Source of the DNA: Bombus terrestris
Lineage: Eukaryota; Arthropoda; Insecta; Hymenoptera; Apidae
NCBI RefSeq assembly: GCF_910591885.1
Contig: NC_063277.1
Span: forward strand, 14,012,001-14,076,000
Direction of reading: 5' to 3'
Length of the DNA: 64,000 nucleotides
The notes beneath the pieces are model-generated. The model was not told the DNA's origin. It did no database searches and saw nothing but the letters and a program-made list of their open reading frames with translations. The position numbers and the translations under genes were made by a program. Positions within the stretch are counted from its first letter, which is position 1; every line of letters begins with the position of its first letter. Shown in pieces: positions 1-15,700 of this stretch.

Positions 1-3000
1 CGAAAACCCTTCGTCATGACTTTATTCTCGTTGACGCGGACACGACGAGTTTTCCCTATAACGACCGCTAAGCCAAGCCGCGGGCGCATTAATTCTTAAC
101 GGCAAATTGGCGTCGCATTAGCGGCGTTCCGTCACGGTAATACCATGATTAACTGGGACACACCCGACCACCGGACCATTCGTTTGTCGCGGTGGTCGCG
201 CCGGAAATAATGGAATGTCCCGATGTGTAATGTGGATTCATCACTTTCCGCCAGCAACTCCGAATAAACAGCGGCATCCAGTTCGTACGAAACCTGAATA
301 AATACATCTAGGAAGACCATAGAAATTCGTCGTAAATATCATCTGGATCAATTGTTTCAGTGATAGAAATTTTATTAAATAATCAATCACAAAGATTTAA
401 TAAGATTGAATCTACGAACAATCGAAGTGGAGTTTAGAGACACCTATACCAGTCGATTGCATCTAACTAGTGGATAGTTTACAAAAACATGTGAGAAGTT
501 CTAACAGAAGGTTGAGAGAATTTAAAAATAGGAAAGACGAGGAAGATTTCAAAAGTAAAGGATTAAAAAAATTCAGCAGAATGACGAATACCAGCGACTG
601 AGGAACGCCGTAAGCGCGGGATGATATTTACGTAATTTTCCAAAGTACAAAAAAGAACGAATTTAACAAACAAACTGTCGCTGGCATGTTGTCCGCTTTA
701 ATGAGTTAATTAAAATTGTGTTTCTCTCGCGGAGCTGTCGATGCAGTACCTACACGCGTTTTTTATTCGAAATTAAAAACAGCGCTTGGTTCGAATAACA
801 GAGAATGTTGCATAAACGAGGAATGAGATGATGACAAGGATATTTTGCTGGAAATACGCGAGCATTGAAAATGAAGTCTACCCCAGATGAGCTTTGTTGC
901 AAACGAACAGCGAATTAAAATTGTATCCAATACTTTTGTTGGGAAATAATTGAAACAAGTCGTTCGTTGTTGTTTATTCTAAACCATTGGCGATTTCTTA
1001 GTTAAAGCGTTTTTGTATTTTTGCACAACTTTCGCATGTGCCATTGACGACCCACGTCGTGACTTAAAAGTGAGAAATTGTACTATCAGGAATATATAAT
1101 AAACAATCGCAAGCCGAAATTTTCATTTTCGACAATTATTATTTTTATTATTTATCTATTATGTTTATACCGTGTTTCTCTACATTTTCAATTATTTATG
1201 CTATACTTGTTTTATATTGATATATTTGTTTACCTTCCCTGTTTATTCATTTACTTTAACTGTTTATTTGTTTATACTTTCTGTTTCACCCATACCAACC
1301 GGTTTATTTACATTATTCGTTTGTTCACTGCCGAAATATAATTCCTTCGTCGATAACTCCATTAAATGCGAATAAAATCAGATAAAATCGTGTATAATTA
1401 AAGTTACTGGAACAATGAAAAACCGATTAAAGCAACAACGATGGACGAATTATTTTCTATCAAAATTCTTGCGAATTTTTGCTGGCCGTTCGCTGTTTTG
1501 TACCTGAAATTGTTCGAAAAGCAACAACGAAGTTTATGTCAGTTTCTAGCCAAGAGAACAAGAGAACCTGACTATATAATTTGCGCAAACGGAAAGTATT
1601 CATTCCAACATTCCACATCGATCCATTATCAACAAAGAATTCAATCAGCTTAAAATAACCACAGAGATTTTCATTCCCCCTTCTTGTACAGCTATCAAAA
1701 ACAAAAAGCTTCGTCCGAAGTCATCCCCTGGATTTCAACGAAAAATACACAAGAATATTCATCTGCGATTTTGACTGAAAAATGGCTTCTAAAGCCTCTT
1801 GTATTCGGCGAAATTTTATTTCGAGAGCCAGAGAAAAATTAGAAATTCGGAAAACATATTTCAAAGTGCCATTACGTACAAAATTACGCCAGAAATTAAA
1901 ACATATTGAAAACTGAATATACAATGATCTCTTCTAATTTCTTATCATGTGTCAGGATCGCAGTCGACCGAAGTTTGTAATTCTCTTTCGTTATTCTAAG
2001 AGGATCTCGTTGAAAAATATATTTAGAAAACGTCAAAGGGGGTGTCAGGGCAGCAGATTATCAAACACCTCGACGACATTCACCGACGTAGACAAAGCTT
2101 AATTGTATATTCCATGTCTTTAACATTATTAGCGAGTTACCGATATGGTGGGCTTGGCGATAATCGTCTTACATGGGCTCGACAGCGAGCCGTGCGGCCC
2201 TTTGAATGCAGGAAGGGGCTTACATCCGATATTAATATCGCTTTTCCGTAACCAGAGGGTGTCGACGAAATGGGAATAACCGTAAGTTAGGCACGCTACG
2301 TGTCCGTCGATATTGCGATAGTTAAGCGCGCGATCGCGTATAACACAACACAGCAACCCCTTTGTCGTCGCACCAAGGAGACCTTCTTCGTTGACTTGCA
2401 AGAAAGTTTCTGCTTCACTACACTAGGAAGCATTAAAGTATTACCATAACTAACTCGTTAGCCTGCAACTCGTGCGGCAATTATTCATAAACTGTTTAAT
2501 TTATCTATGGAAATGATGAGCAGCTAAGATCCAGAGTGGATTACAGCATGGTTGAATAATCGGATGATTTTTTTATTCTTTTTGTAGAAGCAATACCTTT
2601 AATGTTCTTTTTCTTTTTCAAGAAGATGTTAAATCGACTTCAGTGTAAAATAAACGACAAGGTGAAACGTTCGAAACGGAGCCGTCGAGTTACGGACGAA
2701 TTATTTCCCTTAGCGTTGGAGAAGCAAAAAAATACGAAAGTTAAGGGGCGGCTGGAATTAGTTTTCCCACCCGCCTAACGAACTTCGTGCTTCCCCCATT
2801 TACACAGAAAGTTAGGTGTAACGCTTTTCTCCTTGCTGCAGAAAAGTATCCCGGAAGAATTGCGGTCGAATTAAACTAAACTATATTAAACGTTAGTACA
2901 GTTACGTGATATAAATCCAGTTAATTAAAGCTACAGAAGTTCCTGATGTTATAACGAATCCCTTTGCTGTTCCTCCCCAGGAGGGAAACTCGGTAGTAGA

Positions 3001-6000
3001 GGAACGCGTGACTGTCCGCCTGTTTCCTCTTCCTCGAATAAGATATTAAACTATTACTTGGATAATTTGTTATATAAGCTGGCGTGCACGTTTCGTAAAT
3101 TCCAGCGACAAAGACTGCTCGATCACTGCCAGCAACACCACCGGTCGAAACTCTTTAACATCCTTCTTGTATCAACTATAATATATGCAGTAACAAATGC
3201 AACTTTCCAAACAATTCAAATCGCATAATTCACTGTCACGCGAAACCCGACAATTATAAATGTGCAGATCGCATCGAATACTCTTCGTGGAAAAAAAATG
3301 AACACATACAGATAAGCGTACAGCTTAAAATTCTTGGGCTTTGGAATATTCCACGTAGAAAAATCCATTCTCGCTTATCGCGGCATAATATCTGCCCCCC
3401 ACAAAGTCTCTTTAATAACATGCGACGCTTTTTGAACCCATATATGTAATTTAGTGGTGTCGATAAGGACGCAAAGACGGTGGCTGACGAAGAATAAAAA
3501 TGGCCGGCAAATACAATAAATTTCCAAGCGAGTAAAGGTGTAGTAAGAAAGATCGACGCCCAGAAAAGACACGGAAGCCCTACTTCGCGTAATTCCAAGT
3601 CTGCCGGCGATACTTTCTGGTTATCTCGACCGCAGCCATGCCGCCATATATGTCGTTACGGAAGCCGCACTTGAATGGTGACAAGAAACGACCACGTTAG
3701 AAATACGATTTCACTGGCACGGTCATAACGGACGACGTCCTCGTGGAACATCGAGATTCCGACTGCGTATAACCGCGGTGGCTTAAAACAGGAACAAGAG
3801 GGACCAAGCGTACGGTCCATTTCCTACCTATCCGGAATTTCCACTCTCGTAACGTTGCCGACGGTTAGAACGGTATATTCGAGTCTAATCGTCTCCCTCC
3901 GCCCTCTTTGTCGCGACATAATCCAGCTTATCCTCCTTATTTTGCGTTTGTTTGGTCGTTTACTTTGTACGTTCACCCTGTGTGCCTAGATCCTGAATTA
4001 TCCTTTTCGATAGTCGAATATTTTGCTAAGAAGAATTTCCATGGTTATTTTGCAACATCGATGAAAACGCGAATCCATTCGATTGTAAAAGTTATTTATT
4101 GCGATAGACGCAAAAGAAAGTTACGCCTCGATGATACAACCTGGGAATGTAGAAGGAAAAAAGGATTGTAGCTGAAAAACGAAAAGTGGGACGAATTTGT
4201 CGGTGGCATCGGCCAGCAGGGATTCGTTTAAATTTTATAATTAAACGACGATCGGAAAATTCTGGCCACGATACGGTTCACTTGATCCAAACGCGGTCTG
4301 TAATCGCGTGGTTGCTGCCCGCTCGCTTCAATTCACGGGAGAACACTCTCCCCTTCTCTCTCTCGCGGTTGATTTATGTGCGGCCCAACACACGGCAAAA
4401 CCAGCGCGTGATTATTGGACGAGAATCGAATCCTTGGGAGAAGAACGTGCAGGAATTCGTGTCGATGAATTCCCGGGTCGAGGCCACTAATTGCAAGCCG
4501 AATTCAACGAACCTGGTAAAATCCGCAAATCGATGCTCGACTTTCCTATTACAACGGACTGGATGATGCTCGCCTTCGTAATCGGTCTTTACGATGATAT
4601 TCACGCGATCGGCATTCTGAATAAGCGACACATACTGCCGACAGACGTTATTGGATATCAAAGATATTTGCCCCAGCGTAGGAGAGGCTTATTTCAATTA
4701 GTTCGAATGTCTGATCCAAAGAGAAGATTTTACTAATGCGAATTTCGCGAATTTCCCGATCATCGACAACAAATAAGAAGTATTGAGATATACACGACGA
4801 TACCGAAAAGCGATGTCTAGAAAACTATCGCGCGAAACGTATGAGAGTGAAAGAATTTTCTACTGGAAAACACCAATTGGCTAAGGTAAAAATTATATCT
4901 CTCTTTCTGTCTCGAGCTTCGTTGACTTTAGAAACGTTTTGCAATTACAGTCGACTGTGTTGGGATAGGAATATTTAACATAACAGTTGCAGTCTCGAGA
5001 TTACCAAGGAACGTTGGGGCAAAGTAATTGCTATCGAATCTAACGAACAGGGCAAAATCTAGCAAGTGGAATTCAACCGGGAAATGCGGTTTTGGTTGAG
5101 CATAACTCACAGCTTAGCTGGTTGTTCTTAAGAAATAATTGTCGTAGCAGCAACGCTTTTCGAAAGTTAATACGAGTTTACATTCCGCGATGAGATGGTA
5201 AAATCCTTCCGTGAAATCCCACGATTCGAACGGTATGTAACAGAAGAAGAGTATCGTGTAAATATTTTCTTCGTAAACTTAGTCGTACAAACATGCTATT
5301 ACCACGTTGACATAGAAATTTTTACGATTTTTATGAATCTTAATATTCGAAAATAGGTCAGACACTCGGTCTTTTCTCGATTGGTACTCGATATGCAGGT
5401 TGATGCCCTGGCCGTCGACGCAGCAATAATTCCAACATCCTCTCGACATGTATAAGATATTTACGAAATGATTTTGGCGCATCATCGTCATGAAAATACT
5501 CTAAAATACGCTCTAATTAAACATTCGATGCTGTGAGAGCGAATTTCATTATAATGTTAATAAATCTCGTGGAATTCCAGGACGAATTAATTGGTGGACT
5601 TATTAAAAATTCGTCGAGTAAGAAAGTAAATTAAAGCAAAGCACTATCAAGCCAGCATCTAGAAGACATTCGTCACGAATATACTTTGTTCAATGAGTGC
5701 AACGATTTTTCTCGTTCGAAGCCGCCGATAATTCCGGGCAAAATTATGGACACTTCAGCTTTCACCGATAAGACTTCCCCTCTTGACTCGCCTCGTTTAA
5801 GCGAATCACCGTCAAAGCTCCCTCTAGTTTTTTTCCCATTTAGACAGTGATTTCACGGAAAGGAGACGCCAATTCCGCGGAAAGAAAAAGTGACAAATAA
5901 CAGTATCTCCCTCTGTTTTACGCCTTTTGCAAGAAGTATAAGCATCTCCGAAACGATAGAAAATAAAGGAACCCTCGGTAGTGAATACGTTTTCCCTCGT

Positions 6001-7280
6001 TCTTAATCTATATTCGCTTTTAGCGAGTTTTACTTGACGAGTGTAGAATCAAAGTATTATATTCTTTATATCGAAGTATTTTGTATATATCTTGTATAAG
6101 GTAGTACATATATAACTGTATAAAATGTATCGTACTATTAAACATGTGGAATTGGAGGAAATCGAACGCCCGAGAGGTCGAATGAGATCGTGAGCGTGTC
6201 GTTAAAATTTCATGAGGTGGTGCAACGATGTCCTGTTAGACTCGAATTTTCGAGGCATATACGTCTATCTGTTGGTAAATTGAAAGAAGATATCCGGTAC
6301 ATTATGTTCCTGTATCAAAGAGATCGTCGTTTTTACTCGAGCCACTTTCGAATGTAATCGATTCACGAAGCATGGAACTGTTAAATGTATAAAACGATGT
6401 AATTTTCTTCTTATTGGAATATACCATGTTGCGTCATAGTTCTGCAGTAAAATTAGACGTCAAACTCTATCGAAAGAAAAGAGAAACAGAATCTTAATTG
6501 GAAAACACTTTCCCAGTGTCAGCAGGTGAGGTAAAAACTTGGTCAACGAGTTTATCGAGTTGGCTGGCTCGTAGTAACTGTATTTTAAACGTAAAAATGA
6601 AAGAAAGCATTGACTTGGAAAGGGAAAGAAATCTTGCCACGAAAGTTGTGGTGACTCGATAATAGTGAGTCAAAAATCGACTACACTGCTTCTATCTTAC
6701 TCTTGCAAACTTATTTACTCTTGCAAATCAATCTTCAAAATCGTTCACTCATCCAATGGCCGACTATCCATTTATGTAATTGTTGCTGAATTTCTTAACA
6801 GTTTGAAGACTCAGGTTTTTTATGTTCTGATTTAGAAAAGGGTTCATGGAAAAATAAGAAAAACTTTGACCAAAATCACAGGTTGACTAACGGTTTTCCT
6901 AGAATGCAGGAACAGAAGTGGTTAAAAGCCAGGAAAACCAGCTCGTTCCAACGTTACTTTTACGTTAATGAGTTCTCCTATACACGTCTCGCGGTGCAAA
7001 GAAAATCGACGGTAAAATCCAACAACAGACGGGGAAAACTCGGAGATTTCATCGATTCGAAAAGGGATCGTGTAGTTTCGGTATGCAATTACTTCCCGTG
7101 AATTCACTGGTATGTTCCACGGTTAAGAAAATCGATCCTCGCCTCGCGCAATCGAGCATCCGACGACGAAAAACGACGACGACGAGAAAGAAGACGATTG
7201 TCATTGTAGCCGTGAAGTAGGTTCGAACTTCTGTCGAGAGTTTATTTCAATTTCCAATCTAATAAGAAATTCTTTCGCAA

Positions 7281-7660
7281 CTATTCCTTGTCCCGCGTTC
7301 GTTTCTCTCCTTCCCCTCTCCTATAGCTACCTAAGTAAATTTGTCTCTCGATCCTCCTCCTCTACCCTTTTCTTCCCCTATCGGTTCAGTCTCTAACACC
7401 CATCGCCACTCTTGCAACCATCTTCGTCGCTCTTTGTCGTCTTCACCCGTTTCCCTAGTATTCTCTCGAAGCATCGCTATCACTCGGCTCCTCGCGTCTT
7501 CTTCGCTATTCTCTCCCTTCTTCTCGTTCCTTCACCTTTCACACGACTTATCTTCCGCTATCTCAGACGGCAACACCCCAACCTTCGTATCTCGTCGTCG
7601 TTTCTTAACATTCCAGCTCTTCTATCTCCCCTACAGTTCTCGACGCCTTCCACGGCGTTC
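7281..7660 (+). repeat. Pyrimidine-rich low-complexity tract
   Basis: About 380 bases are strongly C/T-biased on the + strand (runs of CTCCTTCCCC, TCTTCTTCG and similar), with few purine runs. The two long overlapping open frames here follow from this bias because stop codons need purines. They are not considered genes. Confidence 0.6.
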
Positions 7661-9569
7661 TATTACTCATTTGTTCGACGCAGTTCTATGGAATAACGAT
7701 GATACCTTCGACAGACATAATCGCGCACCTCGGGCGATGATTATTTCGCGATAGTTATTCAGCGACGAAGGTACTCGTCGTCGCCTGCTTTATGTTACAT
7801 GCAGTTACGATCACATGCTTGGAATTTCTTATCAAACGAAACGATCCGATAGGCGTCTATCTGCTATCTTAAAATCTTTCTTTCTGATTTTGACTCTGAT
7901 TCGCGATACGGTTACGCATGCAATAAATAATCAAAGCTACACACTGTACCAGAGTATCCTTGAATTCGTTAACCAACTCACCGACGACCGATTGCCTAAT
8001 AAAGTCACAGATGCGTCGCAACAAGCGTTTTCCAAATATTCGCGGATTCCCTCAACCCGAATCTAATTAATCATCCAGATTGGCCAGAATCAGAGGCTGG
8101 CCGCGTACGAGCACCGAATCACCCGGCCATAAATTCAGCGAGAGGCGAAGAGGGGCGCGAAAAATTTTATGAGTGGCCACGTGAAAAGGATATGAATATT
8201 TCATAGGCCTCTTGGATAGTAGAACACCTGATAACGGGCTACACGCGATAAATCATTTTTCGATCTAAATGTAAATACACCGAGCCAACGATGCTAATAG
8301 AGGCCTCGACCCTGCTTCACCTTTTTACCTGAGAGTACTACTCTTTCGACCTACCAGTCGCAATAGTTGCGACAATAGTTTACTGATTAACAATTTAGAT
8401 GACTAATGCAACTAACATTACGACTACGTCAACTTGTTACCTTTCTATTGTTACTTGTTACCTTTCTTCTCGGCTATTCTTTCATTTACTATGACCTGCT
8501 TTCATTTATTATACAAATATATTTGCTGTTCCCTGGGCATACAAACCAAAAAACTTACGTCTTTGTACTTCGAAAAATCGGGACTAAGTCAAACTAAATC
8601 GGTCGTTACTTAAACGAGAGTATACAAAAGATCATAAAATGTCATCTTAAAATCCTTTTCGTAAGCGAAACTAAGCTGTGGTAGTTGGAACTCTCAGTTG
8701 GAACTATTCTATGTTTCTAAACTATGAGAATGTGCGTTAATTTGTAAACGATATTGGCAGAGGCTTTTGGCAATCTCAGCAACGATAACGTTGAGAAGTG
8801 GATCGATTATTCTTCGATACCTTTGCTCAGCTTGGCGAGCCAACGATACTGAATTCGATACAAGAACGATCAGGAACCGTGTCGTCGACAAGGGAAGCTA
8901 TTTCCTACCTAAACGGGATTCTGTCGGGTGATCTCTGAGAATACGAGTATTCTTCCTGTCTCTCGTCATTCCATACCCTACCCTATCAGAACCAAAGGAT
9001 TTTCGCATTGATGAGTTATATCGCAGCCGTTTCTCGTGTTTCGCAACACCGAATTCCATGGCGGAAATTAACACCATTCCCTGCCTAATTGAACGCGAGT
9101 GTCGATTATCTTGCTCCGATCTATTAGTTTGATTATTTCGGTTTGATAAATCTTGGAATTGGAAAAGACGGATCCACGGAGAAGATTAATAAATGCATAA
9201 TAGAGAAAAGAGGACAAATTTCGCACGAATTATCGAGGATATTAAGGAGCAACGTCTAGACGTTACTTCTTCCTATGTAATTTTTAATAAAATTTCGGAT
9301 AATATTTTGAATAAACTACGATCAACCGCTAAAAGAAAGATTAATCGACTTTAAAATTCAGAAGCCAACGGATGAAATCCCTGTCGAATTTCAGAACGAA
9401 AACACGTTTGGACAGATTCAACAAGATGGAATATTAACAGACAGCAGAACCGGTAATCTAAGTGCCTTTACAGACGACCAAGCGTCAAGGGTAGAAAGTC
9501 CCAGGATCCGTAATCCCCGACTAATTCAATACGAATTGGAATCAGCTCTATCAAGCTTCTCCACTTCAG

Positions 9570-9727
9570 ACCAACTCTGTCATCCTCCATCTTCCTCTTC
9601 TCCTATTTTCTCATTTTCACCGCGCCAAGTCATACTAATTTGACTCGACGTTTCCCCGTTTCCAACATCTTTAGCGGAGACCTTTCTCCTCCGTTTCTCT
9701 CGCCCGTCTCTTCTCTTCTCTCTTGTT
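9570..9727 (+). repeat. Pyrimidine-rich tract
   Basis: A second shorter C/T-rich stretch (CATCCTCCATCTTCCTC and similar) resembles the tract near 7.4 kb. No repeat unit can be defined. Confidence 0.45.
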
Positions 9728-12700
9728 AACCTGTGAAGTAACACTTCTGAGAAGTAAGCGGCGTCGCCTGAAAACGGATATGAAGACGGAATTCGAATAA
9801 CATGTTTACACACCGTTCCTGCTCGGTGCTAATGGCTTCAGATGAAATCACGCAGAAGCCGAGAAATAAATCTCCCTTACGTTTCCAAGCTGGACGGATA
9901 GGGCGTCCATTAAGACCACATCGATTCAACGTGTCCCGAATAAAAAAAAAACGACACAGTATTGCTTAATTGCACTGAAAGTTGAGCCGAAGCTCTATGT
10001 TCAGCAGAGGAAAAAAAAACGGACAATCAGAGAAAGCTTGTTATCGCTAAACAATTCGATTTGTGGAAAATAGCATCCCACGATGATAAATTGAAAATAA
10101 ATAGTCGTGAAGGAATAATCGTGTAGGGTGGAATATAAGTAACGCGATCAATATGTCCCATTTTCGAGACTCAAAATTACCTGAGACGAAAAAAGAGGGA
10201 GGGCACCCTCCTCTTTCCATGATATATTCTTGGAAGAGGAAAAGGATATAAAGATTCGTTTGCGTATTCACACGCCAATAATCCACCATGAGCTTTCCAC
10301 GAGATGGATAGAATCGTTTCAGGGGCTGTATTATCCTCTTTAAGTTATCTCGTACGGAACTTTCCTCGTTATGGTTTGCTGGAGAATACTCGTGAGCCGC
10401 GAGAAATTCATTGCGCTGGTAACTGGAAGAAAGGTAAGGAACCGGTGCAGAAGAAAAAGAAAAAGGGAGAAAAGTAATTGCAGAGAATGATGAAAGAAAC
10501 GAGAAACAGCGTGCTTGTCTCCGGTATCACATTTAATTTTTCCAAATTATCACAAGCGTAACATGTTACGAAAGCTGTTGCGTCATCGCGATAAGAATTC
10601 CGTTTGAACAGCACGTAATAATAGTAATTAAATAACACGCTGGACGTTGCATCCTCGGCGTTTCCCTCGGTGTGGCCTTGCTTAAGCACGAAAACTGGTG
10701 CAATAAGACGTCAGAAGGATTTCTAACAGAGAGGATACGCGACTTAGTCGAGGAAGTCGGGAAAAGAGACTTCTAATTAGAGAAGTAGCGAGTCGCGTCC
10801 GCCCCAAAAACCACGAATTAGTGGTCCATGAGTTTAGCTAGCTCCTTTGCGTTCCACAGCGTGGAATTCTTCTCCATCGTATAATAGAAATCAAGATGAA
10901 AGATGAACGGATTAAGTACGCATGGCTATCGTTAGAAAAGTCTAAAGAATGAAATGCTACAGAAGAAGAAATTGCAAACTCTCTGTAACAGTTTAAAGAT
11001 CCTCGAAAATTAAGAAACGAAAGCTCGGTACATCACGACATAATATATGATTGATTCTTAAGGAAGGGCTGCGTCTATTTAAGAATAAAGAGGACAATAG
11101 AGTCAGCGAAAGGCGAAAAGAACCAGGTCAGCTAAATCGGTTTAGAAGTCGAACGACGATCGACGCGTGACAACGAGTACACAATTTCAACGCTCAAGAA
11201 ATCTAAATAGGTGGCAGAGCAAAGGGGAGAGAAAATGAGAATCGGGTCAAGGAGCTAGCTCCGGTGAAAACTGGACGACGATCACGCGTCAGGAAGACTC
11301 GTAACTTTAACGACGGTCACAGATTAAAACGGAAACTGCTCCCATCAAACCCGATTACTATTCCGACGAAACAATTTCACGTTCTCCTCACAGACTACAG
11401 GAAGAGGGAAAAGAGATTGTCATTGGCGTTTCGTTCCTTTTTGCAGCATTGATTTTTGTCACCAGAGGTCACTCGATTACGATTATTGCACACAAGCGAA
11501 GCGTAGAATTTCGAGGCAGAGGCAAGAAACTGGCTTCCTATCAGCCGCGTAGAAGGCGATCCGGGCATCCCCAAGGGTTCCATTACCCTCCTTCATTCCT
11601 TCACATCCTTCCTGCTTTTGGATTCACCGTAGGAAGTCATTCCTGAGTCACGATACTGGCATCAGCAATCCCCTCGGTGGGCAAGCTTATCCCGTTCCCG
11701 GGAGCAAATTGGCACGAACACAAATCAAATCGCTAGACGTGAGTTGAAGAGTATGCGACGACACATAAATCGGCTGTTCAGCTTTGATCCTTCGATCCGT
11801 CTGTTTATGCATTTGTCCGATGATTTTAAGTAAACCCGATCGATTCGATTGTAAAAATTGTCTGTTTAGCAAAAAAAAAAAAAAAGAAAATTGGAACGTA
11901 CGAAGAATAATATAAAGGAGCAGACGATATTTAAGGTGGTCGACAAAAGGACAATGGACAAGGGAAAGGGCAAAATGAGGATAAAGGTGAAACGAGGGAC
12001 ATGTGAGATCGTAGAATTCCAGATCTGTGAGATTCGGGCCATCCCTATGACCCTGAGACTACCTCGACAATTACCACAAATACGAACCACCAGCTACGTG
12101 ACGATGTTGCGAGTGAGCAGATCGGTTGTCTCGCAATGAACGACGCTTAATAGAATGGCCGCGAGTAAATAAGTGGATCAGATCCTTCCATCCTTTTTCT
12201 ATCTTCTTTCTCCCTTTTTCGCTCGAAGAAACTTCTCTTAGAAATTCCTTTTAAGACAAATCAAGATTTCATCGCGATAAGAATTTTTTATTTAACTTTT
12301 AACGCGTTTTAAAAATATTCGAGAATTTCAATGAAACTTTAGATCCGAGTGATAAAATTGAAGCGAATTAGCGAAGTGGATTGCCAGCGTGGACCCGTGC
12401 AGCATAGAACACGTTGGTAAAGAACTCGATTTTTCGAGTTTTCGCGCAACTGGATCGCCGTGATTGCTAAAGATTCTAGAAATGCGAAGAACTTAGGAAC
12501 GACGACTTAGGAAAAGCGTTGTCTACGTCCCTTTTATATTCCACTTCTGAAACACTTTTTCTTAATGGCGCCTAGCGCTGATAGTTTCAAGCATCATTGT
12601 CATTTAACACACACGGCCAGTTCTACGGCATGCAGTACGACGTAGAAGTAGAACTGGTTCAACGTTCGATTTCTAGATTATTCGTATCATCTTTCATTTT

Positions 12701-15700
12701 CGTAAATCGTCAAACGCTGTTTTAATGTGACGTAACAGTGAAAATCCATTCTAAACTTTTCTACAACATTTGTAAAATATACAAGCAAAAATCGAATACA
12801 ATTTATTGGATCTCTTAAAAATAAAATTCAAAAGCATCTACGAAACTGTTCGATGGCGAAAATTAAAGCTATCAATCAATGATAAGCTGCGATCGTGCTT
12901 TATGACATAAATCAGAATCTATCTTCTCAAAAAGTATTCGCGAATATTAGCTTCTCTTTCTACGAGTAGCTATTGGCCGTGAAACGCTATGAAAAATTGC
13001 ATAAAAGCTAAAACGGTTATACAATCATCGGAATATGTAGTTCAGTGGGCTTAACGTGACTAGGGAAAACAAAACTATAAAATAAAAACGGTGAAAAGGA
13101 AATAGGAGAAAAGAGACGATTATGACAAAACGACGAAACAACACAGAGAGGAGGACAAAGGCGAATGCAATTTGCGAGTAGACGGTCGTTTGGCGTCGTG
13201 TAACCGCTTTCACGGATTTCGAGGACGATTCTACGGCTCTCGGCTTCTATGGTTTCGTAGTTCCGCATTTCCGTTAATAGCAACAACTCCGACAATAATT
13301 CTGCCGGAAGCCGTGGCATTGCCAGCCGGCAGACTCCCATTGGTCGACGACGCTGGCACCCGATGGCTCGCGAGGAACAATCTCGTTGTATCAATTTCCG
13401 TCGCTTTGCTGGCCACAAGTTTAATCGCGGGGAAACATCGTGGAAAGAAAACCTAACGGGGTCGAACCAATTTCGATACGAATTCCTATCTATAGACGAA
13501 GAACAGGTAAACGCTTGGAAATTGCGAACTTGTTATCAATTCCTATATACCTGAAGGTAATAGGTAATAGAATCTAATGATTTTCGATATTTCATTAATA
13601 ATATTCCTCTGAAACTAAGAGATTACCGACAGGGGCGCATTGATCTAAAGAATAACGAGGATTTCTGCAGCAGCCATCTAAAATTCGCATACGTTCCGCG
13701 CACGTTCCCGTGGATTTACGACACAGTCGGGTCCCGCTTCGAATTTCCAACTTCTCTGCCTCTGCATCGGCTATAAACGCGAACACCGTGCTAACGCAAC
13801 ACTCGTTTGCACACACGACGATCTTAAATCTGCTGGTGGGCGAAAAAGTCACGCGCGCGTCATAAAGTCAATCCACTGTAGCAAATCTTAACAACAATCT
13901 AATATCGAAGGCTCGTAACCTTGCAGACAAGGCCGGAAAGGTGCGTTCGAGGACCTATTTCTGACGGTGTTTCGTTTCGTTTTGTAACGCCCCAACGGAG
14001 AAGAACGGCTTTGTACGGCTGCGCGAACGAAAAACACCAACGTTAGATGGAGAGAATAATGGAAAACGAGGATCCTTTGCGAAAGATTCGAGATCCAGCG
14101 AACGGTCCCGAGATTTCCTGCGAGGCATCGATATGGAAATCTAATTCCAAGATCATGCGACGCGTAAGGTTGTTTCCTTGCTTTTGGCGGCTCTTCGAAC
14201 CTGGCCAAAGGGAAGAAAACTTGCATTCTCATCGAGATATAGGAGGACCCTTTCTGAATGCGATCGCAGTGATGAGACTCGTTCTCAACGAGGACAGACG
14301 TCTCTCCAAGGGAAATCATATTTCAAACGTCTGGTAGTATTCGTGGAAGAACGCGAGAGCGCGATCTCGTTTAATTAACGGACGAAACTCGAGGCCGTTC
14401 TTTAGCGGTTGGGTCGAATTTAATAAAGACGCATGAATTAAACACGGAAACGATGGCGATTTAAAAAATTCATCGGATAATGTAAAACGCATTGTGATTT
14501 GAGAGAAAGATCCGAAATATCGTGGATACAATATGACGAAGTTGAAGTGGAAACTGGCCTCGTGCGTTTCAAGGGAATTTAATATCGTCAATATTACAGA
14601 TGGAAAACATGAATTCTAAAAATATTGCGGTTCTTCGATCTACAAAAGAATTCGAAAAAATGTTCACCGGTAGAAGATCGAGATTATATGAACTCGATCC
14701 AAGAGAAATACTGTTTGTTTTCCAGCCAATCCTGATGCAAACCGACTATACTCACAAATAAAATGTTTCACGGGTTTAAATCAAGAGGAAGTACTGGCCG
14801 TCTCAAAGAAAAAAGCAAATCACACCAACCTTTGAAAGGTCAAATATAAAACCATATTTCTGAGTTGTTCCAACTTCAAAGCCATAGTTCTGAAAATAAC
14901 ACAAATGCACTATGTAACTAACGAACCTATTTCTAATTTTCCGTTCATCCGCTTTGCTTCAATCCGTTTTACTCGTACGAAATTTCTTCCTGAAAAGAGG
15001 AAAGAGGAAAAACACATAGAGAAAAATCAACAAGAACATCCGACCCTATCGTGTACGAGCAAAATTATAATTCCTGTAATGATCTCCGTTGGGATTATGA
15101 CAAAGAAAATTCGTGATAATTGAAGAACTGAATCGACGTCCGATTCCATTAATTGGTAGGAAAGGATGGTTCTTGCGATTCGCGTATTCTACGCCATGTC
15201 AGAGAAGTTATCTAGAAAAAGAAAGGAGGGATTTATTTTATACTGAGACACGGTGTTACTCGAAAGAAATCTAGCTACTTCCGGTCGCGTTGATCGAGTG
15301 TGGCTGTGACGAGTGTATAAAGAATATCAAGCAACTTCTTTTATTCCTTTTTACATGACTCCAGCGAGGATTTAAAAAGCTATCGATGAGAAAAAAGAGC
15401 ACGAAACTCGAAGAAAGATTGGAAGAGGAGAATTCGAGAAGCCGCTGCCTGAAATGCGGAACGAGAACTGTAAAAGTTGAGGGGAAGGGCAAGGGAAGCA
15501 AAGAACGAAGAGATGATGCGCATCACGACAGACGCAGAAAATTTTTATGAGATATGTGTTGACATTTACGTCACGGCTTATCTACTGCGTTGGGTTTCTA
15601 TTCGTTTTATTTTGTGAAGCCAGCATCGGGATATTTCTGGGTGAGGCACACTCTCGAAAAGTCAAGAGAATATAGCGTCTGCGGAGGAAAGACGTCCTTC

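Noticed and set aside
7341..7754. Open frame of 137 codons rich in Ser, Arg, Phe and Leu
   Set aside because: It lies in a pyrimidine-rich tract where stop codons are scarce. Another long frame overlaps it, and there is no family content.
13017..13456. Overlapping open frames on both strands in a GC-richer patch
   Set aside because: Several frames are open at once on both strands, which reflects base composition. There is no splice-consistent chain or known motif.
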